Origin: Thiohalophilus thiocyanatoxydans
Lineage (GTDB): Bacteria; Pseudomonadota; Gammaproteobacteria; UBA6429; Thiohalophilaceae
Assembly: GCF_004366735.1 (NCBI RefSeq)
Contig: NZ_SOQX01000009.1
Span: 1-64,000, forward strand
Reading direction: 5' to 3'
DNA length: 64,000 nucleotides
Position numbers and translations under genes: made by a program. This document shows positions 8,303 through 16,269 of the stretch, in pieces. Positions within the stretch are counted from its first letter, which is position 1. Every line of letters starts with the position of its first letter. The notes below the pieces were generated by a model that was not told the DNA's origin, did not search any database, and saw only the letters and a program-made list of their open reading frames with translations.

Positions 8303-10270
8303 GTGAATAATACGATCCGCAATGTTGATCCTCTGTGGCTGCAGAAAGAGAGCGCCACTACGCTCGCGCGTTTGTTGCCGCGCCTTGAGGCCGGTTTTCA
8401 GGAGCAGGTGGATAGCGCGGAGTGGGAAGGCTATGTAGAGCGGCTCAGGCGTCACTTCCCCAGCCTGTTTGAGCGTCTGTATGCGCTGTACGGCGAGAAA
8501 TACGATTTCTTCTATCATCTCGAGAACATTCTGAAGTCCACCACTCGAATGTGGTCTCAACGTCCGGGTGAATTACGGGCCCTGGATGCCATGCGCGAAG
8601 TCGATCGCGAATGGTATCTGTCAAACCGGATGGTGGGGGCCATGTGTTATGTGGATCTGTTTGCCGGCGATCTGCAAAAACTGCGTGCCCGGATCCCCTA
8701 TCTGACCGAATTGGGGATTACCTACCTGCATTTGATGCCGTTGTTCAAAATGCCGGAAGGGGATAATGATGGCGGCTACGCGATAAGCAGTTATCGTGAA
8801 GTGCATGCGCAACTCGGCACAATGGATGATCTGCAGTCGCTGGCGACCGAGTTGAGGCATCACGGTATTTCACTGGTGCTGGATTTTATTTTAAATCACA
8901 CTTCGGATGAGCATGACTGGGCCAAAGCCGCATTGGACGGGAATCCGGATTATCAGGCCTATTACCGGATGTATCCGGACCGCGCTCTGCCGGATGCCTA
9001 TGAGCGCAGCATGGGAGAAATATTTCCCGAGGATCATCCCGGTGCGTTTACCTATCATAACCGGATGAAAAAATGGGTCTGGACCACATTCAATAACTAT
9101 CAATGGGATCTCAATTACGAGAATCCGGCACTGTTTAATCAGATGCTCGAGGAGATGCTGTTTCTGGCCAATCAGGGTGTTGAGGTTCTGCGCCTGGACG
9201 CACTGGCATTTTTATGGAAGCAGCTGGGCACCGATTGTCAGAATCTGCCCGAAGCGCACTGGGTGATCCAGGCCTTCAACGCCATCGCCAGTATTGCCGC
9301 GCCGGCGATGGTCTTCAAGTCGGAAGCGATCGTGCATCCCGATGAAGTGAAAAAATATATTGGTGTCGATGAGTGTCCCCTGTCGTACCATCCGCAATTG
9401 ATGGCGTTGTTGTGGGAGGCGCTGGCGACCCGTGATGTGCGGGTATTGTACAATGCGATGAAGGATGATTTTAATATTCCCGCCGGCTGTACCTGGGTCA
9501 ATTATGTCCGCAGTCATGATGATATTGGCTGGGCATTTTCCGATGAGGATGTCATTGCCGCGGCGTTCGATCCCGGCGAACATCGACGCTTTCTGACAGA
9601 TTTCTATACCGGCCGCTATCCGGGCAGTTTCGCTCGCGGCGCGCCGTTTCAGGAGAACAAACAGACCGGTGATGCGCGCATCTCGGGTACCTGTGCCTCA
9701 CTGTGCGGTCTGGAGAAGGCGCTGGCGGAGAAGGATGAAGTGGAGATCGAACTGGCGGTACAGCGCATTTTGTTACTCCACGGCGTGGTTATTACACTGG
9801 GCGGCATTCCTTTACTGTATATCGGCGATGAGATCGGTACATTGAACAATCAGGAGTATGAACAGGATAGCGCCAAGGTGGGGGATACACGCTGGCTGCA
9901 CCGCGCCGAGTTTGACTGGGAGCTGGCCGAAAAACGCGGGGACAGCCAGAGCGTCACCGGGCGCATCTACCAGGGCATTCTGCGCCTGATTCAGCTGCGT
10001 CAGCAAAACCCGGCTTTCAATAACGCGGAGACCGAGTTCACCGACAGCGGCAACAAACACGTCTTCAGTTTCTTTCGCAGCAACAATCAATACAGTGTGT
10101 TTATTCTGGCCAACTTCAGCGAGCATGAGCAAAAGCTGGAGGCGCGACGCCTGCGTATGCTGGGATTGCGCAAGACCATGGTCGATCTGTTCGGGGGACA
10201 CACCATCACGGCCACACGCGAACTGGTCATGGCGCCGTATCAGATACTGGTGTTGTCCAGAGGAGCGTAA
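8303..10270 (+). CDS. Amylosucrase (GH13 glucan synthase)
   Basis: Glycoside hydrolase family 13 enzyme that builds an alpha-1,4-glucan from sucrose and releases fructose. In numbering from the chosen start the nucleophile is D299 in LRLDALAFLWKQ, the acid/base is E341 in FKSEAIVHPDEV and the transition-state stabiliser is D406 in RSHDDIGW. These match the Neisseria amylosucrase signatures. I chose GTG at 8303 because AAGGAAAC lies about 6 bases before it; an in-frame GTG at 8282 would add seven residues. No sucrose synthesis or uptake gene is nearby. A related sucrose hydrolase is possible. Confidence 0.88.
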   Translation: MNNTIRNVDPLWLQKESATTLARLLPRLEAGFQEQVDSAEWEGYVERLRRHFPSLFERLYALYGEKYDFFYHLENILKSTTRMWSQRPGELRALDAMREVDREWYLSNRMVGAMCYVDLFAGDLQKLRARIPYLTELGITYLHLMPLFKMPEGDNDGGYAISSYREVHAQLGTMDDLQSLATELRHHGISLVLDFILNHTSDEHDWAKAALDGNPDYQAYYRMYPDRALPDAYERSMGEIFPEDHPGAFTYHNRMKKWVWTTFNNYQWDLNYENPALFNQMLEEMLFLANQGVEVLRLDALAFLWKQLGTDCQNLPEAHWVIQAFNAIASIAAPAMVFKSEAIVHPDEVKKYIGVDECPLSYHPQLMALLWEALATRDVRVLYNAMKDDFNIPAGCTWVNYVRSHDDIGWAFSDEDVIAAAFDPGEHRRFLTDFYTGRYPGSFARGAPFQENKQTGDARISGTCASLCGLEKALAEKDEVEIELAVQRILLLHGVVITLGGIPLLYIGDEIGTLNNQEYEQDSAKVGDTRWLHRAEFDWELAEKRGDSQSVTGRIYQGILRLIQLRQQNPAFNNAETEFTDSGNKHVFSFFRSNNQYSVFILANFSEHEQKLEARRLRMLGLRKTMVDLFGGHTITATRELVMAPYQILVLSRGA

Positions 10271-10292
10271 AAATAGTCGGCAGAATAAAAAA

Positions 10293-10528
10293 GTTCTGAG
10301 TTCTGAGTGCTAAGTGCTGAGGGTAAACAGGCAGGCAGTTTTTAGTTGGTAGAGGAGAGTATAGGAGGGGCTTTCAGCTGTGATTAAAAATCAGGCCTCC
10401 TACGATGGCGCCTCCTAAAGCGAGCAGGTCTGGTTACGCGGATGCGCAACCGGACCTGCCGGTTTAAGCGTCGAGATACAGGTGTCAGGATCCAGTACTC
10501 AGAACTTGGCACTCAGAACTCAGTACTT
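10293..10528. repeat. Inverted heptamer repeats flanking REP-like hairpins
   Basis: Heptamer units of the CTGAGTT type run from 10293 to 10321 and appear inverted (ACTCAGA type) at 10493-10528, ending 5 bases from the fccB stop. Between them, at about 10361-10417, lies a REP-like stretch with TAGGAGG at 10362 and complementary CCTCCTA at 10396 and again at 10411. The whole gap between amylosucrase and fccB is thus filled by repeat sequence and has no gene. Confidence 0.75.
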
Positions 10529-10532
10529 GTTC

Positions 10533-11825
10533 TTAGCCCCAGGTATCGCTGGTGATGCTGGCGTACCAGCCGCGGGTGTAGCGCGCCTCCTGTTCGCGGA
10601 AGTCGGGGCCGACGTCCCCGGGGCTGACGCCGCCGGCCTCTTTGACCGCGTAGATCCCCTCCTCATCACTGTAGCGATAGACCGCGGCCACCGAGATACC
10701 GTAGTCGGGACCCACCAGGCTGTAACAGGTGTTTACATAGGAGGGCTCGGGCATAGTGGTGTTGTGCAGGGCCGAGACGATGGCGGCGGCGCAGACCTTG
10801 CCGTGGTTGTTGGCGGCGAAGCCCGACTTGGGCATGGCTCCGGCCAGCGAGGCGTCGCCGATGACATGGATGTCGGGATGCCGACTTGACTCGAAGGTAC
10901 GCTGGTTCACCGGGCACCAGCCGGTATCGTCAACCAGATCGGCGGCATGGGCAATCTTGCCGGCCTTCTGTGGCGGGATAAGATTGACCACGCTGCCGGC
11001 ATGCTCCTCGCCCAGTTCGTTATAGAGGGCTCTGCCGGCGATATCGACACCGGTAATGCGACCGCCGGCATCCCCGCTGACCCATTCAATCATGTCGCCA
11101 TAGAGTGCTTCCCAGCCCTGCATGAATAATGGTTGCTTGGAGAACTTGGTCTTGGCATCCAGGATCAATACCTTGGATTTGGGTTTGTTCTGTTTCAGAT
11201 AACTGGCAATCATGCTGGCCCGTTCATAGGGGCCCGGTGGGCAACGAAACGGGTTGGCGGGGGGCGCGATGATGACGGTCCCGCCGTCGGGCATGGCGGT
11301 CAGTTGCCTGCGCAGGGTTACGGTTTGTGGACCGCCGTTCCAGGCGTGAGGCAGTTTTTCGGCATCACCGGGGCTCATATTCTCGATATCCTCCCAGCGG
11401 AAATCGATGCCCGGCGAGACCACCAGGCGATCATATTCCAGCGTGGTGCCGTCGGCCAGTTGCACTTTTTTGCCGGTCGGATCGATCTCGCGTGCGCTGG
11501 TGTGCAGTACCTTGATACCCCGTTTGCTGTGGGCTTCATAACTGTGACTGATACTGTCCATCTCGCGCAGCCCGCCTAGCACAAGATTGCTGAAGGGACA
11601 GGTGACAAAATTCTGTTTGGGCTCGACCAGGGTGATATCGAGGTCGGGATCGAAGCGCTGCAGGTACTTGGCACAGGTGGCACCGCCGAATCCACCGCCG
11701 ATAATCACCACCCGTCCGGAAGTCGTTGACTGTTTGGAACAGGCGACGAGGCCGATCGATGAGGCCAGGACACTGCCGCCACCAACTAACTGAATAAACT
11801 GTCTGCGATTAATGTGATTCATCAT
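10533..11825 (-). CDS. fccB: Flavocytochrome c sulfide dehydrogenase, flavoprotein subunit
   Basis: Periplasmic flavoprotein that oxidises sulfide to sulfur or polysulfide and passes electrons to its cytochrome subunit. The N-terminus has a twin-arginine signal (NRRQFIQLVGGG). The FAD-binding GGGFGG is at 43-48. C76 in TCPFSN matches the cysteine that binds FAD covalently in Allochromatium FccB. C195 (FRCPPGPYERAS) and C304 (GWCPV) match its redox disulfide. The C-terminal WYASITSDTWG also fits the family. It follows fccA by 11 bases and was probably cotranscribed with it. The neighbouring persulfide dioxygenase and c-type cytochrome support a sulfide-oxidising role. Confidence 0.95.
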   Translation of the reverse strand: MMNHINRRQFIQLVGGGSVLASSIGLVACSKQSTTSGRVVIIGGGFGGATCAKYLQRFDPDLDITLVEPKQNFVTCPFSNLVLGGLREMDSISHSYEAHSKRGIKVLHTSAREIDPTGKKVQLADGTTLEYDRLVVSPGIDFRWEDIENMSPGDAEKLPHAWNGGPQTVTLRRQLTAMPDGGTVIIAPPANPFRCPPGPYERASMIASYLKQNKPKSKVLILDAKTKFSKQPLFMQGWEALYGDMIEWVSGDAGGRITGVDIAGRALYNELGEEHAGSVVNLIPPQKAGKIAHAADLVDDTGWCPVNQRTFESSRHPDIHVIGDASLAGAMPKSGFAANNHGKVCAAAIVSALHNTTMPEPSYVNTCYSLVGPDYGISVAAVYRYSDEEGIYAVKEAGGVSPGDVGPDFREQEARYTRGWYASITSDTWG

Positions 11826-11836
11826 ACTGGTAACTC

Positions 11837-12148
11837 CTAGTTCAGACCGGCAAAGTAATCGGCTATCAGGGTGATTTCCTCGTCGCTGTAGCCTGTGGCG
11901 TGACGCTGCATGACCGTCGAATCGCGCTCGCCCGAGCGAAATTCCATCAGAGCGTTTTCGATAAATTCCGCGGATTTGCCATGGAGCTTCGGAATGGCAC
12001 CGGGGCTCTTGCCGTCGGTGCCGTGACAGGCGGCACAGGAGTTGCTCAACATGGCGCCCTGGCTGATTTCAGCCGCCGACGCATTGAACGAGACAGAGAA
12101 TGATGCGACTGTGAATAACAAAGCCGCCGGGAAGGGTAGTCGGGACAT
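11837..12148 (-). CDS. fccA: Monoheme cytochrome c subunit of sulfide dehydrogenase
   Basis: A 103-residue periplasmic c-type cytochrome with a signal peptide to about residue 26. It has one haem site CAACH (C38, C41, H42) and a probable Met axial ligand near M80 (VMQRH). It directly precedes fccB. The Allochromatium FccA is diheme, whereas this one has a single site, as in several other sulfur oxidisers. I chose the ATG at 12148 because GAGGAG sits 7 bases before it; the upstream in-frame ATG at 12163 overlaps that ribosome-binding site. Confidence 0.93.
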   Translation of the reverse strand: MSRLPFPAALLFTVASFSVSFNASAAEISQGAMLSNSCAACHGTDGKSPGAIPKLHGKSAEFIENALMEFRSGERDSTVMQRHATGYSDEEITLIADYFAGLN

Positions 12149-12295
12149 GGATGATCTCCTCATAATTCAGTCAAACGACCGGGCAAGTAAAAAGCGTGAA
12201 TAAAATCTAGACCATTAACCCTGTATTGAAAAGGTCTTCGATCTTTGTTTTCGGGGATGAATACGGATTCAGCATGAGCTAATGTAATTAAACAC

Positions 12296-12311
12296 TGTGA
12301 CGCTGGTCACA
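12296..12311. promoter_or_regulatory. Perfect CRP-type palindrome between fccA and a DUF302 gene
   Basis: TGTGACGCTGGTCACA is a 16-base palindrome that matches TGTGA-N6-TCACA exactly. It lies 19 bases before the DUF302 start and about 150 bases before fccA, in their shared divergent region. So close to the DUF302 start it could act as an operator; for fccA it sits where an activator could bind. Confidence 0.6.
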
Positions 12312-12329
12312 ACTGACAAGGAGTTACCA

Positions 12330-12824
12330 ATGAATAGACTGATTCTATTGTTGTTATCCATCGGCTTGCTTGCGACAGGTGCGGCAAAAGCGGCTGATGC
12401 GCCCGACGTTAAACTGGAACAGACGGTCATCAAGATGCCGCTGGAAGACGGTGTAAGCATGGATGATGCAGTTGATTCGATGAAGCTCCGAGCCAACATT
12501 CACAACATGGGTCTTGTCGCCGAGTTGCCGCTGTCCAAACAGGTGGAAGCCATGGGCCGCGATGCACGGCGTATGGATATCTTTCAGTTCTGCGATCCCC
12601 TCACGGCGCAGCGCATGGTGGAAGAGAATATTAACTTTGCAGCCTACCTGCCGTGTCGTATCGCCCTGGTCGAGGATGAGAACGGACAGGGCTGGCTGGT
12701 GATGATGAATCTCGATATGATGTTGCAGAGCACCACGCTGAGTGATGAGCTCAAGGCCGAGGCAACCCGGGTGCGCGATGCTCTGATGGAGATCATGCAG
12801 GCGGGGGCCGAGGGAGCGCTGTAA
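12330..12824 (+). CDS. Exported DUF302-family protein
   Basis: A 164-residue protein with a signal peptide (MNRLILLLLSIGLLATGAAKA). The mature part has the DUF302 pattern: MDIFQFCDPLTAQRMVEENINFAAYLPCRIALVED, with cysteines in FCDP and LPCR. DUF302 proteins are often encoded beside sulfur- and redox-metabolism genes, but their function is unknown. The start at 12330 follows AAGGAG by 7 bases; an in-frame GTG at 12297 lies inside the CRP-type palindrome and is unlikely. It diverges from fccAB and leads a rightward group that also holds a hydrolase and a persulfide dioxygenase. Confidence 0.85.
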   Translation: MNRLILLLLSIGLLATGAAKAADAPDVKLEQTVIKMPLEDGVSMDDAVDSMKLRANIHNMGLVAELPLSKQVEAMGRDARRMDIFQFCDPLTAQRMVEENINFAAYLPCRIALVEDENGQGWLVMMNLDMMLQSTTLSDELKAEATRVRDALMEIMQAGAEGAL

Positions 12825-12848
12825 CAGAACCCCACGGTTGTTTGCTGT

Positions 12849-13853
12849 ATGAATTTTAGACAACGCGGATTGTGGCACCGGGATCGCGCTCGCGGTGGCA
12901 AATGGCTGCTCATTGCACTGTTGGTCGTCGTTGTTGCGGTACCGTCTGCGTGGCTGATCTGGCCGGTACGGGGCGATCCCAGCGAACGCTTTATTGAGCG
13001 ACGTGGTGAAATCGAGCAGGTGGAGGTGACCAGGCAGTGGCAGACGGCCGATTCCCGTTATCAACATCTGACGCTGTCATCCACCTCCGGCCTGCAGGTC
13101 GAGCTGACAGTGCGTCGGCCACTGGAGGGGGAGGCGTCGCGCCCCCTGATATTGTTGCTGGGCGGGGCCGGAACCGGCCGCGAGGCGGCGGAGCTGGTTC
13201 AGGATCCCGGCGAGATGATCGTCGCCTCAATCGCCTATCCCTATCAGGGGCCCGAGGAACTTGAAGGCTGGGGAGTGTTGTGGCATTTCGACGCGATCCA
13301 GCGGGCGATACTGGATACCACGCCGGCCCTGTTGCTGGCCCAGGAATATCTTGCCCATCAGGAGTATGTGGACACCGCGCAGATGGAGTTGATCGGGGTC
13401 AGTCTCGGGGCCTTTTTTGTTGCCACGGCGGGGGCCATGGAGGAGCGTTTCAGTCGGGTCTGGCTGGTGCAGGGTGCCGCCGATCCACGTGCCATCTATG
13501 AATACCGCTTGCGCGAGCAGATTGCTTTTGAACCGGCCCGTGTACTGGCAGCCCGGCTGCTCGGTTTCTTGACTGCCGCCGAAGACCTGAAGCCGGAGCG
13601 CTGGGTGGGGAAAATCTCGCCGCGACCGGTGGTAGTGCTCAATTCGCGTGGCGACAGCGCCTATCCGCCGGCGAGTGTTGTCGCCCTGCATGCCTCGCTG
13701 CAGAAACCGTATGATCTGGAATGGTTGTCGGGTAAGCATGTGACGCCGGGCCGGGCGGAGGTCCTGAAACAACTGAACGAGCGGGTAATCCAGCGGATTG
13801 TTGCCGAGCAAACGCGCCCCGGGATGTCCAACCCGCTGGATAACCCGAATTGA
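12849..13853 (+). CDS. Membrane-anchored alpha/beta hydrolase, function unknown
   Basis: A 334-residue protein with one N-terminal membrane segment (about residues 18-38), so the domain probably faces the periplasm. It keeps an alpha/beta-hydrolase core: LLLGGAGTG, the nucleophile elbow GVSLG near residue 182, a likely acidic residue in NSRGDSAYP and the last histidine in SGKHVTPG. Substrate unknown. It follows the DUF302 gene by 24 bases and lies 61 bases before the persulfide dioxygenase, so it may belong to the sulfide island. Confidence 0.7.
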   Translation: MNFRQRGLWHRDRARGGKWLLIALLVVVVAVPSAWLIWPVRGDPSERFIERRGEIEQVEVTRQWQTADSRYQHLTLSSTSGLQVELTVRRPLEGEASRPLILLLGGAGTGREAAELVQDPGEMIVASIAYPYQGPEELEGWGVLWHFDAIQRAILDTTPALLLAQEYLAHQEYVDTAQMELIGVSLGAFFVATAGAMEERFSRVWLVQGAADPRAIYEYRLREQIAFEPARVLAARLLGFLTAAEDLKPERWVGKISPRPVVVLNSRGDSAYPPASVVALHASLQKPYDLEWLSGKHVTPGRAEVLKQLNERVIQRIVAEQTRPGMSNPLDNPN

Positions 13854-13914
13854 GACATACCGCCCGTGATCTGATCGGGATTATATCTCAGAACATCTGA
13901 ACAAAGGAGCCGTT

Positions 13915-14667
13915 ATGCTGTTTCGTCAACTGATTGAACCGGACTCATCCACCTATACTTATCTGCTGCATTGTCCGGACAGCGGCAAGAGCGCGCTGAT
14001 TGACCCGGTGCTGGATACCGTGGAGCGGGATCTGAAACTGCTCAACGAACTGGGTCTGAAGCTGGATTTCACTCTGGATACCCATGTGCATGCCGATCAT
14101 CTGACCGGTGCCAAACGACTCAAGGAGTTGACCGGCAGCCGGATCGTCGGGCCGGCCATTGACCAGCTACCCTGTACGGATATCGGGGTCAGGGAGGGCG
14201 AAACATTTCGTCTGGGCAATATCGAGATTCACCCGCTGTATACCCCGGGACATACCGATCATCATCACGCTTATCTGATCGATAACGGCACGCACAAGAT
14301 GTTGTTCAGCGGCGATGCGCTGTTGATTGAAGCCTGCGGGCGGACCGATTTCCAGTCCGGTGATGCGGCAACGTTATACCGCAGTATTCACGACAAGTTC
14401 TTTACCCTGCCGGATGAAACCCTGGTCTATCCCTGCCACGATTATGAGGGCCGTTTTGTTACCACCATTGCGCAGGAGAAGATTCGTAATCCGCGGCTGG
14501 GCAATAACAAAAGTCTGGATGAATTTGTCGAGATCATGAACAACATGGATCTGCCCTATCCGCGCAAGATCGATTTTGCCGTACCCGGTAACGAACAGTG
14601 CGGTGCCTGTCCGGAAAATGTACCCGATGAATACCGAACGCCCTGTGATCGGCATGATCAGGGCTGA
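13915..14667 (+). CDS. Persulfide dioxygenase (ETHE1/SDO family)
   Basis: Metallo-beta-lactamase-fold iron enzyme that oxidises glutathione persulfide to sulfite, the cytoplasmic step after sulfide or sulfane-sulfur uptake. Visible ligands are H57, H59, D61 and H62 in THVHADH, H113 in PGHTDHHH, D134 in FSGDALL and H175 in PCHDYEGR. The ETHE1 signature CGRTDFQSGD follows D134. AAGGAG precedes the ATG by 6 bases. It ends with GNEQCGACPEN and several further charged residues. Its place beside fccAB fits disposal of polysulfide made in the periplasm. Confidence 0.93.
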   Translation: MLFRQLIEPDSSTYTYLLHCPDSGKSALIDPVLDTVERDLKLLNELGLKLDFTLDTHVHADHLTGAKRLKELTGSRIVGPAIDQLPCTDIGVREGETFRLGNIEIHPLYTPGHTDHHHAYLIDNGTHKMLFSGDALLIEACGRTDFQSGDAATLYRSIHDKFFTLPDETLVYPCHDYEGRFVTTIAQEKIRNPRLGNNKSLDEFVEIMNNMDLPYPRKIDFAVPGNEQCGACPENVPDEYRTPCDRHDQG

Positions 14668-14679
14668 TGCGATCCGGCT

Positions 14680-14707
14680 TTGTCGGGGAAAACTTTTCGC
14701 CCGACAA
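14680..14707 (+). terminator. Hairpin after the persulfide dioxygenase gene
   Basis: TTGTCGGG at 14680-14687 pairs with CCCGACAA at 14700-14707 around a 12-base loop, 12 bases after the stop codon. There is no U-run downstream, so it is a possible rather than a clear intrinsic terminator. Confidence 0.45.
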
Positions 14708-14782
14708 GCTCGGACATACGCCACTCAATGTCGCAGTAACCACGTCAATTATTCCTGCTGTTTTGTGTACACAGTGTTCAGT

Positions 14783-14796
14783 TTGATCCAGATCAA
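14783..14796 (+). promoter_or_regulatory. Perfect FNR/Anr box upstream of cytochrome c4
   Basis: TTGATCCAGATCAA matches the FNR/Anr consensus TTGAT-N4-ATCAA exactly. It is 109 bases before the cytochrome start. A 10-base palindrome TGTGTACACA lies just upstream at 14764-14773. The position suits an oxygen-responsive activator, but the transcription start is not known. Confidence 0.65.
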
Positions 14797-14904
14797 ATCG
14801 AAGCAATTTTCCTTCAAAAAAACCGTCCGATAACCGATACAGTCCGTATCGCGGTACAGCGCTCGCCTGAATCCGCTTATTTGAATTGTTTATGAGGAAA
14901 TAGT

Positions 14905-15576
14905 ATGTACCGAAAACTGACTGTCGGGTTTTGCCTTCTAATCTTGCTGGGTCTGTCGGGGCCGCTGTTGGCGGTGGAGGACGAGATCAAGGGGTTGATG
15001 CTGATCATCGAGCAGCGCATGGAGGATCCGGCAGCCAGGCAGGAGGCCATGCGGGCTGGTCGCGACCGGGCACTGCTGTGCAGCTATTGTCATGGTGATG
15101 ACGGTAACAGCGTCAAACCGGAGGTTCCCAACCTGGCCGCTCAGAATCCGGTCTATCTGCTGGATCAGATCAACAAGTTCGCGCGAGGCGAGCGGGAAAA
15201 TTTTGTCATGAACTCCCTGGCCAAGGAATTTAGTCTGGATGACAAAGTGAATCTGGCGATTTACTACGCCCGTCAGGAGGTGGATGACAAAGCGGTTGAC
15301 GAACAACTGGCGGCGCGTGGGGAGAAGCTTTATAACAGCAGATGTACCAGCTGCCATGGCGAAAACGGTCGGGGAAGCGCCGAATATGCCCGACTGGCGG
15401 GACAACAGCCGGAGTATGTGAGCCTGACACTCAAGCGTTTCCGTGCCACCGCCCGGGGTTCTGCAGAGGTCGATGAGACAGTGCGCCGCAGTCCGATCAT
15501 GGAGTCCATCGTCGAGGGGCTGGATGACACACAGATGGAGGCGCTGGCAGCCTATCTGGCGGGGCTGGAGGGGTAA
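14905..15576 (+). CDS. Diheme cytochrome c4-type protein
   Basis: A 223-residue periplasmic protein with a signal peptide to about residue 23 and two haem sites, CSYCH (C59, C62, H63) and CTSCH (C147, C150, H151), one in each half. The two halves repeat a class I cytochrome fold, as in c4. Methionines such as M102 and the one in SPIMES are likely axial ligands. Cytochrome c4 carries electrons to cbb3-type and other terminal oxidases and can accept them from flavocytochrome c. The FNR box upstream suggests expression at low oxygen. Confidence 0.88.
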   Translation: MYRKLTVGFCLLILLGLSGPLLAVEDEIKGLMLIIEQRMEDPAARQEAMRAGRDRALLCSYCHGDDGNSVKPEVPNLAAQNPVYLLDQINKFARGERENFVMNSLAKEFSLDDKVNLAIYYARQEVDDKAVDEQLAARGEKLYNSRCTSCHGENGRGSAEYARLAGQQPEYVSLTLKRFRATARGSAEVDETVRRSPIMESIVEGLDDTQMEALAAYLAGLEG

Positions 15577-15596
15577 GTCGGCGAAGCGTGTAACCG

Positions 15597-16031
15597 TCAG
15601 GGCAGCTTGAAGCCGCCACCCCCCCCGGGGAAGCCGCCGGGCCCGCCGCCCATATCACCGGGGCCACCCATGCCACCGCCGGTACCACCGGCTTCGGGGA
15701 CCACGATTTGCGAGGCGGCTTCGCGACGCATTTCCTTGAGTTCTTCAAGTGCCTGTTCCACGGCCTGTTTGGCCGCATCGGCATACTTGTCGAGGGCCTG
15801 TTCCAGTGAGTCGGCCTCGATCTCGAAATTCAGCGGGAGCGCGCCCATCGGGGTCATCATTTGCGACTGGCCGAGATAGCGTACCGATCGCGAGGCGTCG
15901 TCACTGCCGTCGGACGTCACCGGGGTCAGGCGGCGCAGGGTTCCGACCCGCTGGTCGGTAAAGACCTCCTCGCGGTAGAGATCGTCGGTATTCATGCGCA
16001 GGTTTTCGATATCGATGCTTTGTTCGCTCAT
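15597..16031 (-). CDS. Hypothetical protein with Gly-rich C-terminal tail
   Basis: I chose the ATG giving MSEQSIDIENLR (144 residues); an in-frame start at 16106 would add 25 residues with no supporting ribosome-binding site. The first half is a compact charged domain (LYREEVFTDQRVGTLRRLTPV, RYLGQSQMMTPMGALPLNFEIEA). A long helix follows (LEQALDKYADAAKQAVEQALEELKEM). The last 35 or so residues are almost all Gly and Pro (GGGMGGPGDMGGGPGG). No signal peptide is seen. I do not recognise the family; a coiled-coil or assembly role is only a guess. Confidence 0.65.
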   Translation of the reverse strand: MSEQSIDIENLRMNTDDLYREEVFTDQRVGTLRRLTPVTSDGSDDASRSVRYLGQSQMMTPMGALPLNFEIEADSLEQALDKYADAAKQAVEQALEELKEMRREAASQIVVPEAGGTGGGMGGPGDMGGGPGGFPGGGGGFKLP

Positions 16032-16141
16032 GAGCCTGGCCTTGCTGTAGTGGTTAGAAGCGGAATAAAGCGAGTTTAACAAATCCATGCGGGGAAGTGA
16101 CAGCACGGTTTAAATATCTGTTCCTGGATAGTGCGCAGAGT

Positions 16142-16223
16142 CGCAGGCCAGGTTGGTGCAGCGCTACCTGACATTCTCCGTATCGGTAAGGCTGTCACGC
16201 AGGCTGGCGCCAGCGTGACCTGC
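16142..16223. repeat. Two-module dispersed palindromic element, copy 1
   Basis: Module A (minus-strand reading GAGAATGTCAGGTAGCGCTG...) occupies about 16143-16178 and module B (GGTCACGCTGGCGCCAGCCT...) about 16191-16222. Both recur at 54752-54851, where their order is reversed relative to the strand. Module B is itself nearly palindromic. The element lies in the 238-base gap between the Gly-rich protein and the ATP-grasp gene. Confidence 0.8.
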
Positions 16224-16269
16224 AATTTTAGCAAGAAAATTAAGATGCGCATCAATCAGGAAAAGTTAT

